64,000 bases of DNA, from NCBI GenBank assembly GCA_032622095.1, contig CP136064.1, positions 1,922,001 to 1,986,000 of the forward strand, read 5' to 3'. The translations under genes and the position numbers were made by a program. How positions within the stretch are numbered: position 1 is the stretch's first letter; the number at the start of each line of letters is the position of its first letter. The notes under the pieces are model-generated. The model did no database searches, was not told the origin of the DNA, and saw only the letters and a list, made by a program, of their open reading frames with translations. Below are positions 39,436 to 52,025 of the stretch, in pieces. This DNA comes from Siphonodentalium dalli. Taxonomy: Eukaryota; Mollusca; Scaphopoda; Gadilida; Siphonodentaliidae.

Positions 39436-40349
39436 ATGGTGGAGTACGGTTGGATATTTTCAATTTGGCGCATGTTTCTCCATACCGCGCCATGTCAAAT
39501 CTGGCCATATCCGAATCGGGTTGTCATTTACAATGTCTACAGAAAACAAATATCTTCATGTTGGAATGCAAATGTATGTTTAAAGGAACAGATGTATCTC
39601 AACTTAAAGGAACATAAGTAACAGTCACCAACTTTAAGGGGTATCTGCTATAGACTGGTTCCATGGTGGAGTACGGTTGGATATTTTCAATTTGGCGCAT
39701 GTTTCTCCATACCGCGCCATGTCAAATCTGGCCATATCCGAATCGGGTTGTCATTTACAATGACTGCAGAAAATATATATCTTCATGTTGGAATGCAAAT
39801 GTATGTTTAAAGGAACAGATGTATCTCAACTTAAAGGGACATAACTAACACAGTCACCAACTTTAAGGGGTATCTGCTATAGACTGGTTACATGGTGGAG
39901 TACAGTTGGATATTTTCAATTTTGCGCATGTTTCTCCATACCGCGCCATGTCAAATCTGGCCATATCCGAATCGGGTTGTCATTTACAATGACTGCAGAA
40001 AATAAATATCATCATGTTGGAATGCAAAGGTATGTTTAAAGGAACAGATGTATCTCAACTTAAAGGGACATAAGTAACACAGTCACCAACTTTAAGGGGT
40101 ATCTGCTATAGACTGGTTACATGGTGGAGTACGGTTGGATATTTTCAATTTGGCGCATGTTTCTCCATACCGCGCCATGTCAAATCTGGCCATATCCGAA
40201 TCGGGTTGTCATTTACAATGACTGCAGAAAATATATATCTTCATGTTGGAATGCAAATGTATGTTTAAAGGAACAGATGTATCTCAACTTAAAGGGACAT
40301 AACTAACACAGTCACCAACTTTAAGGGGTATCTGCTATAGACTGGTTAC

Positions 40350-40578
40350 ATGGTGGAGTACGGTTGGATATTTTCAATTTTGCGCATGTTTCTCCATACC
40401 GCGCCATGTCAAATCTGGCCATATCCGAATCGGGTTGTCATTTACAATGACTGCAGAAAATATATATCTTCATGGTGGAATGCAAATGTATGTTTAAAGG
40501 AACAGATGTATCTCAACTTAAAGGGACATAGGTAACACAGTCACCAACTTTAAGGGGTATCTGCTATAGACTGGTTCC
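40350..40578. repeat. Monomer type R
   Basis: Markers: CAATTTTGCGC, GACTGCAG, AAATATATAT, CATGGTGG, and the ending ACATAGGTAACAC. Copies start at 45615 (with CTTAGAGGG), 59124 and 63017 (both with TACTGTTGG), always followed by Q. The front resembles I or O and the back resembles A, so R is probably itself a recombinant type. Confidence 0.82.
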
Positions 40579-40807
40579 ATGGTGGAGTACGGTTGGATAT
40601 TTTCAATTTGGCGCATGTTTCTCCATACCGCGCCATGTCAAATCTGGCCATATCCGAATCGGGTTGTCATTTACAATGACTGCAGAAAATAAATATCTTC
40701 ATGTTGGAATACAAATGTATGTTTAAAGGAACAGATGTATCTCAACTTAAAGGGACATAAGTAACACAGTCACCAACTTTAAGGGGTGTCTGATATAGAC
40801 TGGTTCC

Positions 40808-41036
40808 ATGGTGGAGTACGGTTGGATATTTTCAATTTGGCGCATGTTTCTCCATACCGCGCCATGTCAATTCTGGCCATATCCGAATCGGGTTGTCATT
40901 TACAATGACTGCAGAAAATATATATCTTCATGGTGGAATGCAAATGTATGTTTAAAGGAACAGATGTATCTCAACTTAAAGGGACATAAGTAACACAGTC
41001 ACCAACTTTAAGGGGTGTCTGATATAGACTGGTTCC
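40808..41036. repeat. Chimeric monomer J/A
   Basis: The first half has the J marker GTCAATTCTGG and the J linker before it. The second half has the A markers GACTGCAG, AAATATATAT and CATGGTGG, and it is followed by B as A always is. At the matching place in the next block a full J (46073) and an L/A chimera (46302) stand side by side, so one monomer length separates the two versions. Confidence 0.8.
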
Positions 41037-44000
41037 ATGGTGGAGTACGGTTGGATATTTTCTATTTGGCGCATGTTTCTCCATACCGCGCCATGTCAAA
41101 TCTGGCCATATCCGAATCGGGTTGTCATTTACAATGACTACAGAAAATAAATATCTTCATGTTGGAATGCAAATGTATGTTTAAAGGAACAGATGTATCT
41201 CAACTTAAAGGGACATAAGTAACACAGTCACCAACTTTAAGGGGTGTCTGCTATAGACTGGTTCCATAGTGGAGTACAGTTGGATATTTTCAATTTGGCG
41301 CATGTTTCCCCATACCGCGCCATGTCAAATCTGGCCATATCCGAATCGGGTTGTCATTTACAATGACTACAGAAAATAAATATCTTCATGTTGGAATGCA
41401 AATGTATGTTTAAAGGAACAGATGTATCTCAACTTAAAGGGACATAAATAACACAATCACCAACTTTAAGGGGTATCTGCTATAGACTGGTTCCATGGTG
41501 GAGTACTGTTGGATATTTTCAATTTGGCGCATGTTTTTCCATACCGCGCCATGTCAAATCTGGCCATATCCGAATCGGGTTGTCATTTACAATGACCACA
41601 GAAAATAGATATCTTCTTGTTGGAATGCAAATGTATGTTTAAAGGAACAGATGTATCTCAACTTAAAGGGACATAAATAACACAATCACCAACTTTAAGG
41701 GGTATCTGCTATAGACTGGTTCCATGGTGGAGTACGGTTGGATATTTTCAATTTGGCGCATGTTTCTCCATACCGCGCCATGTCAAATCTGGCCATATCC
41801 GAATCGGGTTGTCATTTACAATGACTGCAGAAAATATATATCTTCATGTTGGAATGCAAATGTATGTTTAAAGGAACAGATGTATCTCAACTTAAAGGGA
41901 CATAACTAACACAGTCACCAACTTTAAGGGGTATCTGCTATAGACTGGTTACATGGTGGAGTACAGTTGGATATTTTCAATTTTGCGCATGTTTCTCCAT
42001 ACCGCGCCATGTCAAATCTGGCCATATCCGAATCGGGTTGTCATTTACAATGACTGCAGAAAATAAATATCTTCATGTTGGAATGCAAAGGTATGTTTAA
42101 AGGAACAGATGTATCTCAACTTAAAGGGACATAAGTAACACAGTCACCAACTTTAAGGGGTATCTGCTATAGACTGGTTACATGGTGGAGTACGGTTGGA
42201 TATTTTCAATTTTGCGCATGTTTCTCCATACCGCGCCATGTCAAATCTGGCCATAACCGAATCGGGTTGTCATTTACAATGACTACAGAAAATGAATATC
42301 TTCATGTTGGAATGCAAATGTATGTTTAAAGGAACAGATGTATCTCAACTTACAGGGACATAAATAACACAATCACCAACTTTAAGGGGTATCTGCTATA
42401 GACTGGTTCCATGATGGAGTACTGTTGGATATTTTCAATTTGGCGCATGTTTTTCCATACCGCGCCATGTCAAATCTGGCCATATCCGAATCGAGTTGTC
42501 ATTTACAATGACTACAGAAAATAGATATCTTCTTGTTGGAATGCAAAAGTATGTTTAAAGGAACAGATGTAACTCAACTTAAAGGGACATAAGTAACACA
42601 GTCACCAACTTTAAGGGGTATCTGATTTAGACTGGTTCCATGGTGGAGTACGGTTGGATATTTTCAATTTGGCGCATGTTTCTCCATACCGCGCCATGTC
42701 AAATCTGGCCATATCCGAATCGGGTTGTCATTTACAATGTCTACAGAAAACAAATATCTTCATGTTGGAATGCAAATGTACGTTTAAAGGAACAGATGTA
42801 TCTCAACTTAAAGGGACATAACTAACACAGTCACCAACTTTAAGGGGTATCTGCTATAGACTGGTTACATGGTGGAGTACGGTTGGATATTTTCAATTTT
42901 GCGCATGTTTCTCCATACCGCGCCATGTCAAATCTGGCCATATCCGAATCGGGTTGTCATTTACAATGACTGCAGAAAATAAATATCTTCATGTTGGAAT
43001 GCAAAGGTATGTTTAAAGGAACAGATGTATCTCAACTTAAAGGGACATAAGTAACACAGTCACCAACTTTAAGGGGTGTCTGATATAGACTGGTTCCATG
43101 GTGGAGTACGGTTGGATATTTTCAATTTGGCGCATGTTTCTCCATACCGCGCCATGTCAATTCTGGCCATATCCGAATCGGGTTGTCATTTACAATGACT
43201 ACAGAAAATAAATATCTTCATGTTGGAATGCAAATGTATGTTTAAAGGAACAGATGTATCTCAACTTAAAGGGACATAAGTAACACAGTCACCAACTTTA
43301 AGGGGTATCTGCTATAGACTGGTTCCATGGTGGAGTACGGTTGGATATTTTCAATTTGGCGCATGTTTCTCCATACCGCGCCATGTCAAATCTGGCCATA
43401 TCCGAATCGGGTTGTCATTTACAATGACTGCAGAAAATAAATATCTTCATGTTGGAATGCAAATGTATGTTTAAAGGAACAGATGTATCTCAACTTAAAG
43501 GGACATAAGTAACACAGTCACCAACTTTAAGGGGTGTCTGATATAGACTGGTTCCATGGTGGAGTACGGTTGGATATTTTCAATTTGGCGCATGTTTCTC
43601 CATACCGCGCCATGTCAATTCTGGCCATATCCGAATCGGGTTGTCATTTACAATGACTACAGAAAATAAATATCTTCATGTTGGAATGCAAATGTACGTT
43701 TAAAGGAACAGATGTATCTCAACTTAAAGGGACATAAGTAACACAGTCACCAACTTTAAGGGGTGTCTGCTATAGACTGGTTCCATGGTGGAGTACGGTT
43801 GGATATTTTCAATTTGGCGCATGTTTCTCCATACCGCGCCATGTCAAATCTGGCCATATCCGAATCGGGTTGTCATTTACAATGACTACAGAAAATAAAT
43901 ATCTTCATGTTGGAATGCAAATGTATGTTTAAAGGAACAGATGTATCTCAACTTAAAGGGACATAAATAACACAATCACCAACTTTAAGGGGTATCTGCT

Positions 44001-45156
44001 ATAGACTGGTTCCATGGTGGAGTACTGTTGGATATTTTCAATTTGGCGCATGTTTTTCCATACCGCGCCATGTCAAATCTGGCCATATCCGAATCGAGTT
44101 GTCATTTACAATGACTACAGAAAATAGATATCTTCTTGTTGGAATGCAAAAGTATGTTTAAAGGAACAGATGTAACTCAACTTAAAGGGACATAAGTAAC
44201 ACAGTCACCAACTTTAAGGGGTATCTGATTTAGACTGGTTCCATGGTGGAGTACGGTTGGATATTTTCAATTTGGCGCATGTTTCTCCATACCGCGCCAT
44301 GTCAAATCTGGCCATATCCGAATCGGGTTGTCATTTACAATGTCTACAGAAAACAAATATCTTCATGTTGGAATGCAAATGTATGTTTAAAGGAACAGAT
44401 GTATCTCAACTTAAAGGAACATAAGTAACAGTCACCAACTTTAAGGGGTATCTGCTATAGACTGGTTCCATGGTGGAGTACGGTTGGATATTTTCAATTT
44501 GGCGCATGTTTCTCCATACCGCGCCATGTCAAATCTGGCCATATCCGAATCGGGTTGTCATTTACAATGACTGCAGAAAATATATATCTTCATGTTGGAA
44601 TGCAAATGTATGTTTAAAGGAACAGATGTATCTCAACTTAAAGGGACATAACTAACACAGTCACCAACTTTAAGGGGTATCTGCTATAGACTGGTTACAT
44701 GGTGGAGTACAGTTGGATATTTTCAATTTTGCGCATGTTTCTCCATACCGCGCCATGTCAAATCTGGCCATATCCGAATCGGGTTGTCATTTACAATGAC
44801 TGCAGAAAATAAATATCTTCATGTTGGAATGCAAAGGTATGTTTAAAGGAACAGATGTATCTCAACTTAAAGGGACATAAGTAACACAGTCACCAACTTT
44901 AAGGGGTATCTGCTATAGACTGGTTACATGGTGGAGTACGGTTGGATATTTTCAATTTTGCGCATGTTTCTCCATACCGCGCCATGTCAAATCTGGCCAT
45001 AACCGAATCGGGTTGTCATTTACAATGACTACAGAAAATAAATATCTTCATGTTGGAATGCAAATGTATGTTTAAAGGAACAGATGTATCTCAACTTAAA
45101 GGGACATAAATAGCACAATCACCAACTTTAAGGGGTATCTGCTATAGACTGGTTCC

Positions 45157-45385
45157 ATGGTGGAGTACTGTTGGATATTTTCAATTTGGCGCATGTTTTT
45201 CCATACCGCGCCATGTCAAATCTGGCCATATCCGAATCGAGTTGTCATTTACAATGACTACAGAAAATATATATCTTCATGTTGGAATGCAAATGTATGT
45301 TTAAAGGAACAGATGTATCTCAACTTAAAGGAACATAAGTAACACAGTCACCAACTTTAAGGGGTATCTGCTATAGACTGGTTCC
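45157..45385. repeat. Chimeric monomer L/N/M
   Basis: The front is L (TACTGTTGG, GTTTTTCC, ATCGAGTTG, GACTACAG). It then turns to N-like AAATATATAT and CATGTTGG, and ends AAAGGAACAT as M does, but without the two-base loss. At least two switches in one 229-bp unit suggest gene conversion rather than a single crossover. Confidence 0.75.
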
Positions 45386-46301
45386 ATGGTGGAGTACGGT
45401 TGGATATTTTCAATTTGGCGCATGTTTCTCCATACCGCGCCATGTCAAATCTGGCCATATCCGAATCGGGTTGTCATTTACAATGACTGCAGAAAATATA
45501 TATCTTCATGTTGGAATGCAAATGTATGTTTAAAGGAACAGATGTATCTCAACTTAAAGGGACATAACTAACACAGTCACCAACTTTAAGGGGTATCTGC
45601 TATAGACTGGTTACATGGTGGAGTACGGTTGGATATTTTCAATTTTGCGCATGTTTCTCCATACCGCGCCATGTCAAATCTGGCCATATCCGAATCGGGT
45701 TGTCATTTACAATGACTGCAGAAAATATATATCTTCATGGTGGAATGCAAATGTATGTTTAAAGGAACAGATGTATCTCAACTTAGAGGGACATAGGTAA
45801 CACAGTCACCAACTTTAAGGGGTATCTGCTATAGACTGGTTCCATGGTGGAGTACGGTTGGATATTTTCAATTTGGCGCATGTTTCTCCATACCGCGCCA
45901 TGTCAAATCTGGCCATATCCGAATCGGGTTGTCATTTACAATGACTGCAGAAAATAAATATCTTCATGTTGGAATACAAATGTATGTTTAAAGGAACAGA
46001 TGTATCTCAACTTAAAGGGACATAAGTAACACAGTCACCAACTTTAAGGGGTGTCTGATATAGACTGGTTCCATGGTGGAGTACGGTTGGATATTTTCAA
46101 TTTGGCGCATGTTTCTCCATACCGCGCCATGTCAATTCTGGCCATATCCGAATCGGGTTGTCATTTACAATGACTACAGAAAATAAATATCTTCATGTTG
46201 GAATGCAAATGTATGTTTAAAGGAACAGATGTATCTCAACTTAAAGGGACATAAATAACACAATCACCAACTTTAAGGGGTATCTGCTATAGACTGGTTC
46301 C

Positions 46302-46530
46302 ATGGTGGAGTACTGTTGGATATTTTCAATTTGGCGCATGTTTTTCCATACCGCGCCATGTCAAATCTGGCCATATCCGAATCGGGTTGTCATTTACAAT
46401 GACTGCAGAAAATATATATCTTCATGGTGGAATGCAAATGTATGTTTAAAGGAACAGATGTATCTCAACTTAAAGGGACATAAGTAACACAGTCACCAAC
46501 TTTAAGGGGTGTCTGATATAGACTGGTTCC
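46302..46530. repeat. Chimeric monomer L or D' / A
   Basis: Front TACTGTTGG with GTTTTTCC as in L and D', back GACTGCAG, AAATATATAT and CATGGTGG as in A, followed by B. ATCGGG rather than ATCGAG favours D' over L as the front donor. Confidence 0.75.
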
Positions 46531-46988
46531 ATGGTGGAGTACGGTTGGATATTTTCTATTTGGCGCATGTTTCTCCATACCGCGCCATGTCAAATCTGGC
46601 CATATCCGAATCGGGTTGTCATTTACAATGACTACAGAAAATAAATATCTTCATGTTGGAATGCAAATGTATGTTTAAAGGAACAGATGTATCTCAACTT
46701 AAAGGGACATAAGTAACACAGTCACCAACTTTAAGGGGTGTCTGCTATAGACTGGTTCCATAGTGGAGTACAGTTGGATATTTTCAATTTGGCGCATGTT
46801 TCCCCATACCGCGCCATGTCAAATCTGGCCATATCCGAATCGGGTTGTCATTTACAATGACTACAGAAAATAAATATCTTCATGTTGGAATGCAAATGTA
46901 TGTTTAAAGGAACAGATGTATCTCAACTTAAAGGGACATAAATAACACAATCACCAACTTTAAGGGGTATCTGCTATAGACTGGTTCC

Positions 46989-49506
46989 ATGGTGGAGTAC
47001 TGTTGGATATTTTCAATTTGGCGCATGTTTTTCCATACCGCGCCATGTCAAATCTGGCCATATCCGAATCGGGTTGTCATTTACAATGACCACAGAAAAT
47101 AGATATCTTCTTGTTGGAATGCAAATGTATGTTTAAAGGAACAGATGTATCTCAACTTAAAGGGACATAAATAACACAATCACCAACTTTAAGGGGTATC
47201 TGCTATAGACTGGTTCCATGGTGGAGTACGGTTGGATATTTTCAATTTGGCGCATGTTTCTCCATACCGCGCCATGTCAAATCTGGCCATATCCGAATCG
47301 GGTTGTCATTTACAATGACTGCAGAAAATATATATCTTCATGTTGGAATGCAAATGTATGTTTAAAGGAACAGATGTATCTCAACTTAAAGGGACATAAC
47401 TAACACAGTCACCAACTTTAAGGGGTATCTGCTATAGACTGGTTACATGGTGGAGTACAGTTGGATATTTTCAATTTTGCGCATGTTTCTCCATACCGCG
47501 CCATGTCAAATCTGGCCATATCCGAATCGGGTTGTCATTTACAATGACTGCAGAAAATAAATATCTTCATGTTGGAATGCAAAGGTATGTTTAAAGGAAC
47601 AGATGTATCTCAACTTAAAGGGACATAAGTAACACAGTCACCAACTTTAAGGGGTATCTGCTATAGACTGGTTACATGGTGGAGTACGGTTGGATATTTT
47701 CAATTTTGCGCATGTTTCTCCATACCGCGCCATGTCAAATCTGGCCATAACCGAATCGGGTTGTCATTTACAATGACTACAGAAAATGAATATCTTCATG
47801 TTGGAATGCAAATGTATGTTTAAAGGAACAGATGTATCTCAACTTACAGGGACATAAATAACACAATCACCAACTTTAAGGGGTATCTGCTATAGACTGG
47901 TTCCATGATGGAGTACTGTTGGATATTTTCAATTTGGCGCATGTTTTTCCATACCGCGCCATGTCAAATCTGGCCATATCCGAATCGAGTTGTCATTTAC
48001 AATGACTACAGAAAATAGATATCTTCTTGTTGGAATGCAAAAGTATGTTTAAAGGAACAGATGTAACTCAACTTAAAGGGACATAAGTAACACAGTCACC
48101 AACTTTAAGGGGTATCTGATTTAGACTGGTTCCATGGTGGAGTACGGTTGGATATTTTCAATTTGGCGCATGTTTCTCCATACCGCGCCATGTCAAATCT
48201 GGCCATATCCGAATCGGGTTGTCATTTACAATGTCTACAGAAAACAAATATCTTCATGTTGGAATGCAAATGTATGTTTAAAGGAACAGATGTATCTCAA
48301 CTTAAAGGAACATAAGTAACACAGTCACCAACTTTAAGGGGTATCTGCTATAGACTGGTTCCATGGTGGAGTACGGTTGGATATTTTCAATTTGGCACAT
48401 GTTTCTCCATACCGCGCCATGTCAAATCTGGCCATATCCGAATCGGGTTGTCATTTACAATGACTGCAGAAAATATATATCTTCATGTTGGAATGCAAAT
48501 GTATGTTTAAAGGAACAGATGTATCTCAACTTAAAGGGACATAAGTAACACATTCACCAACTTTAAGGGGTATCTGCTATAGACTGGTTACATGGTGGAG
48601 TACGGTTGGATATTTTCAATTTTGCGCATGTTTCTCCATACCGCGCCATGTCAAATCTGGCCATATCCGAATCGGGTTGTCATTTACAATGACTGCAGAA
48701 AATAAATATCTTCATGTTGGAATGCAAAGGTATGTTTAAAGGAACAGATGTATCTCAACTTAAAGGGACATAAGTAACACATTCACCAACTTTAAGGGGT
48801 ATCTGCTATAGACTGGTTACATGGTGGAGTACGGTTGGATATTTTCAATTTTGCGCATGTTTCTCCATACCGCGCCATGTCAAATCTGGCCATAACCGAA
48901 TCGGGTTGTCATTTACAATGACTGCAGAAAATAAATATCTTCATGTTGGAATGCAAAGGTATGTTTAAAGGAACAGACGTATCTCAACTAAAGGGACATA
49001 AGTAACACAGTCACCAACTTAAAGAGGTGTCTGATTTAGACTGGTTCCATGGTGGAGTACAGTTGGATATTTTCTATTTGGCGCATGTTTCTCCATACCG
49101 CGCCATGTCAATTCTGGCCATATCCGAATCGGGTTGTCATTTACAATGACTACAGAAAATAAATATCTTCATGTTGGAATGCAAATGTATGTTTAAAGGA
49201 ACAGTTGTATCTCAACTTAAAGGGACATAAGTAACACAGTCACCAACTTTAAGGGGTGTCTGATATAGACTGGTTCCATGGTGGAGTACGGTTGGATATT
49301 TTCTATTTGGCGCATGTTTCTCCATACCGCGCCATGTCAATTCTGGCCATATCCGAATCGGGTTGTCATTTACAATGACTACAGAAAATAAATATCTTCA
49401 TGTTGGAATGCAAATGTATGTTTAAAGGAACAGATGTATCTCAACTTAAAGGGACATAAGTAACACAGTCACCAACTTTAAGGGGTATCTGCTATAGACT
49501 GGTTCC
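46989..49506. repeat. 11-monomer HOR unit, copy 1 (2518 bp)
   Basis: Order D' N' O' P' L M' N' I' P'' S B'. One base shorter than the next two copies because of CAACTAAAGGG near 48989. D' here still ends AACACAATC, unlike later D' copies with AACAGAATC. Confidence 0.9.
49049..49277. repeat. Monomer types S and T, interchangeable
   Basis: S starts at 49049, 57750 and 61643. Each is preceded by CAACTTAAAGAGG and GTGTCTGATTTAG, and carries TACAGTTGG, TTTCTATTTGG, GTCAATTCTGG and ACAGTTGTATC. T starts at 51568 and 54087 in the same place of the HOR. T shares ACAGTTGTATC but has TACTGTTGG, CAATTTTGCGC and GACTGCAG and an ordinary linker. The 3' end is common while the 5' end was exchanged. Confidence 0.82.
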
Positions 49507-52025
49507 ATGGTGGAGTACTGTTGGATATTTTCAATTTGGCGCATGTTTTTCCATACCGCGCCATGTCAAATCTGGCCATATCCGAATCGGGTTGTCATTT
49601 ACAATGACCACAGAAAATAGATATCTTCTTGTTGGAATGCAAATGTATGTTTAAAGGAACAGATGTATCTCAACTTAAAGGGACATAAATAACAGAATCA
49701 CCAACTTTAAGGGGTATCTGCTATAGACTGGTTCCATGGTGGAGTACGGTTGGATATTTTCAATTTGGCGCATGTTTCTCCATACCGCGCCATGTCAAAT
49801 CTGGCCATATCCGAATCGGGTTGTCATTTACAATGACTGCAGAAAATATATATCTTCATGTTGGAATGCAAATGTATGTTTAAAGGAACAGATGTATCTC
49901 AACTTAAAGGGACATAACTAACACAGTCACCAACTTTAAGGGGTATCTGCTATAGACTGGTTACATGGTGGAGTACAGTTGGATATTTTCAATTTTGCGC
50001 ATGTTTCTCCATACCGCGCCATGTCAAATCTGGCCATATCCGAATCGGGTTGTCATTTACAATGACTGCAGAAAATAAATATCTTCATGTTGGAATGCAA
50101 AGGTATGTTTAAAGGAACAGATGTATCTCAACTTAAAGGGACATAAGTAACACAGTCACCAACTTTAAGGGGTATCTGCTATAGACTGGTTACATGGTGG
50201 AGTACGGTTGGATATTTTCAATTTTGCGCATGTTTCTCCATACCGCGCCATGTCAAATCTGGCCATAACCGAATCGGGTTGTCATTTACAATGACTACAG
50301 AAAATGAATATCTTCATGTTGGAATGCAAATGTATGTTTAAAGGAACAGATGTATCTCAACTTAAAGGGTCATAAATAACACAATCACCAACTTTAAGGG
50401 GTATCTGCTATAGACTGGTTCCATGATGAAGTACTGTTGGATATTTTAAATTTGGCGCATGTTTTTCCATACCGCGCCATGTCAAATCTGGCCATATCCG
50501 AATCGAGTTGTCATTTACAATGACTACAGAAAATAGATATCTTCTTGTTGGAATGCAAAAGTATGTTTAAAGGAACAGATGTAACTCAACTTAAAGGGAC
50601 ATAAGTAACACAGTCACCAACTTTAAGGGGTATCTGATTTAGACTGGTTCCATGGTGGAGTACGGTTGGATATTTTCAATTTGGCGCATGTTTCTCCATA
50701 CCGCGCCATGTCAAATCTGGCCATATCCGAATCGGGTTGTCATTTACAATGTCTACAGAAAACAAATATCTTCATGTTGGAATGCAAATGTATGTTTAAA
50801 GGAACAGATGTATCTCAACTTAAAGGAACATAAGTAACACAGTCACCAACTTTAAGGGGTATCTGCTATAGACTGGTTCCATGGTGGAGTACGGTTGGAT
50901 ATTTTCAATTTGGCGCATGTTTCTCCATACCGCGCCATGTCAAATCTGGCCATATCCGAATCGGGTTGTCATTTACAATGACTGCAGAAAATATATATCT
51001 TCATGTTGGAATGCAAATGTATGTTTAAAGGAACAGATGTATCTCAACTTAAAGGGACATAAGTAACACATTCACCAACTTTAAGGGGTATCTGCTATAG
51101 ACTGGTTACATGGTGGAGTACGGTTGGATATTTTCAATTTTGCGCATGTTTCTCCATACCGCGCCATGTCAAATCTGGCCATATCCGAATCGGGTTGTCA
51201 TTTACAATGACTGCAGAAAATAAATATCTTCATGTTGGAATGCAAAGGTATGTTTAAAGGAACAGATGTATCTCAACTTAAAGGGACATAAGTAACACAT
51301 TCACCAACTTTAAGGGGTATCTGCTATAGACTGGTTACATGGTGGAGTACGGTTGGATATTTTCAATTTTGCGCATGTTTCTCCATACCGCGCCATGTCA
51401 AATCTGGCCATAACCGAATCGGGTTGTCATTTACAATGACTGCAGAAAATAAATATCTTCATGTTGGAATGCAAAGGTATGTTTAAAGGAACAGACGTAT
51501 CTCAACTTAAAGGGACATAAGTAACACAGTCACCAACTTTAAGGGGTATCTGCTATAGACTGGTTACATGGTGGAGTACTGTTGGATATTTTCAATTTTG
51601 CGCATGTTTCTCCATACCGCGCCATGTCAAATCTGGCCATATCCGAATCGGGTTGTCATTTACAATGACTGCAGAAAATAAATATCTTCATGTTGGAATG
51701 CAAATGTATGTTTAAAGGAACAGTTGTATCTCAACTTAAAGGGACATAAGTAACACAGTCACCAACTTTAAGGGGTGTCTGATATAGACTGGTTCCATGG
51801 TGGAGTACGGTTGGATATTTTCTATTTGTCGCATGTTTCTCCATACCGCGCCATGTCAATTCTGGCCATATCCGAATCGGGTTGTCATTTACAATGACTA
51901 CAGAAAATAAATATCTTCATGTTGGAATGCAAATGTATGTTTAAAGGAACAGATGTATCTCAACTTAAAGGGACATAAGTAACACAGTCACCAACTTTAA
52001 GGGGTATCTGCTATAGACTGGTTCC
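49507..52025. repeat. 11-monomer HOR unit, copy 2 (2519 bp)
   Basis: Order D' N' O' P' L M' N' I' P'' T B'. S of copy 1 is replaced by T. L reads CCATGATGAAG with TTTTAAATTTGG. B' has the private TTTGTCGC near 51828. Confidence 0.92.

Larger units (their letters stand above)
39436..44242. repeat. 21-monomer block of a different kind (4807 bp)
   Basis: Order M N' O' N' R Q J/A B C D' N' O' P' L E I J Q J' K L. It starts like the older M N O series but then uses right-half types. The E at 42640 carries GTACG and the ACTAACAC ending, so it is an E/H-like mixture leading to I. The J/A chimera is at 40808. Confidence 0.85.
44243..46988. repeat. 12 monomers, M N' O' P' X N' R Q J X B C
   Basis: Follows the preceding block with extra monomers: P' and a chimera (45157) inserted after O', and J plus a chimera (46302) where the previous block has one J/A chimera. 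C-like monomers at 41266 and 46760 are therefore 5494 bp apart, 24 monomers minus 2 bp. Confidence 0.86.
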
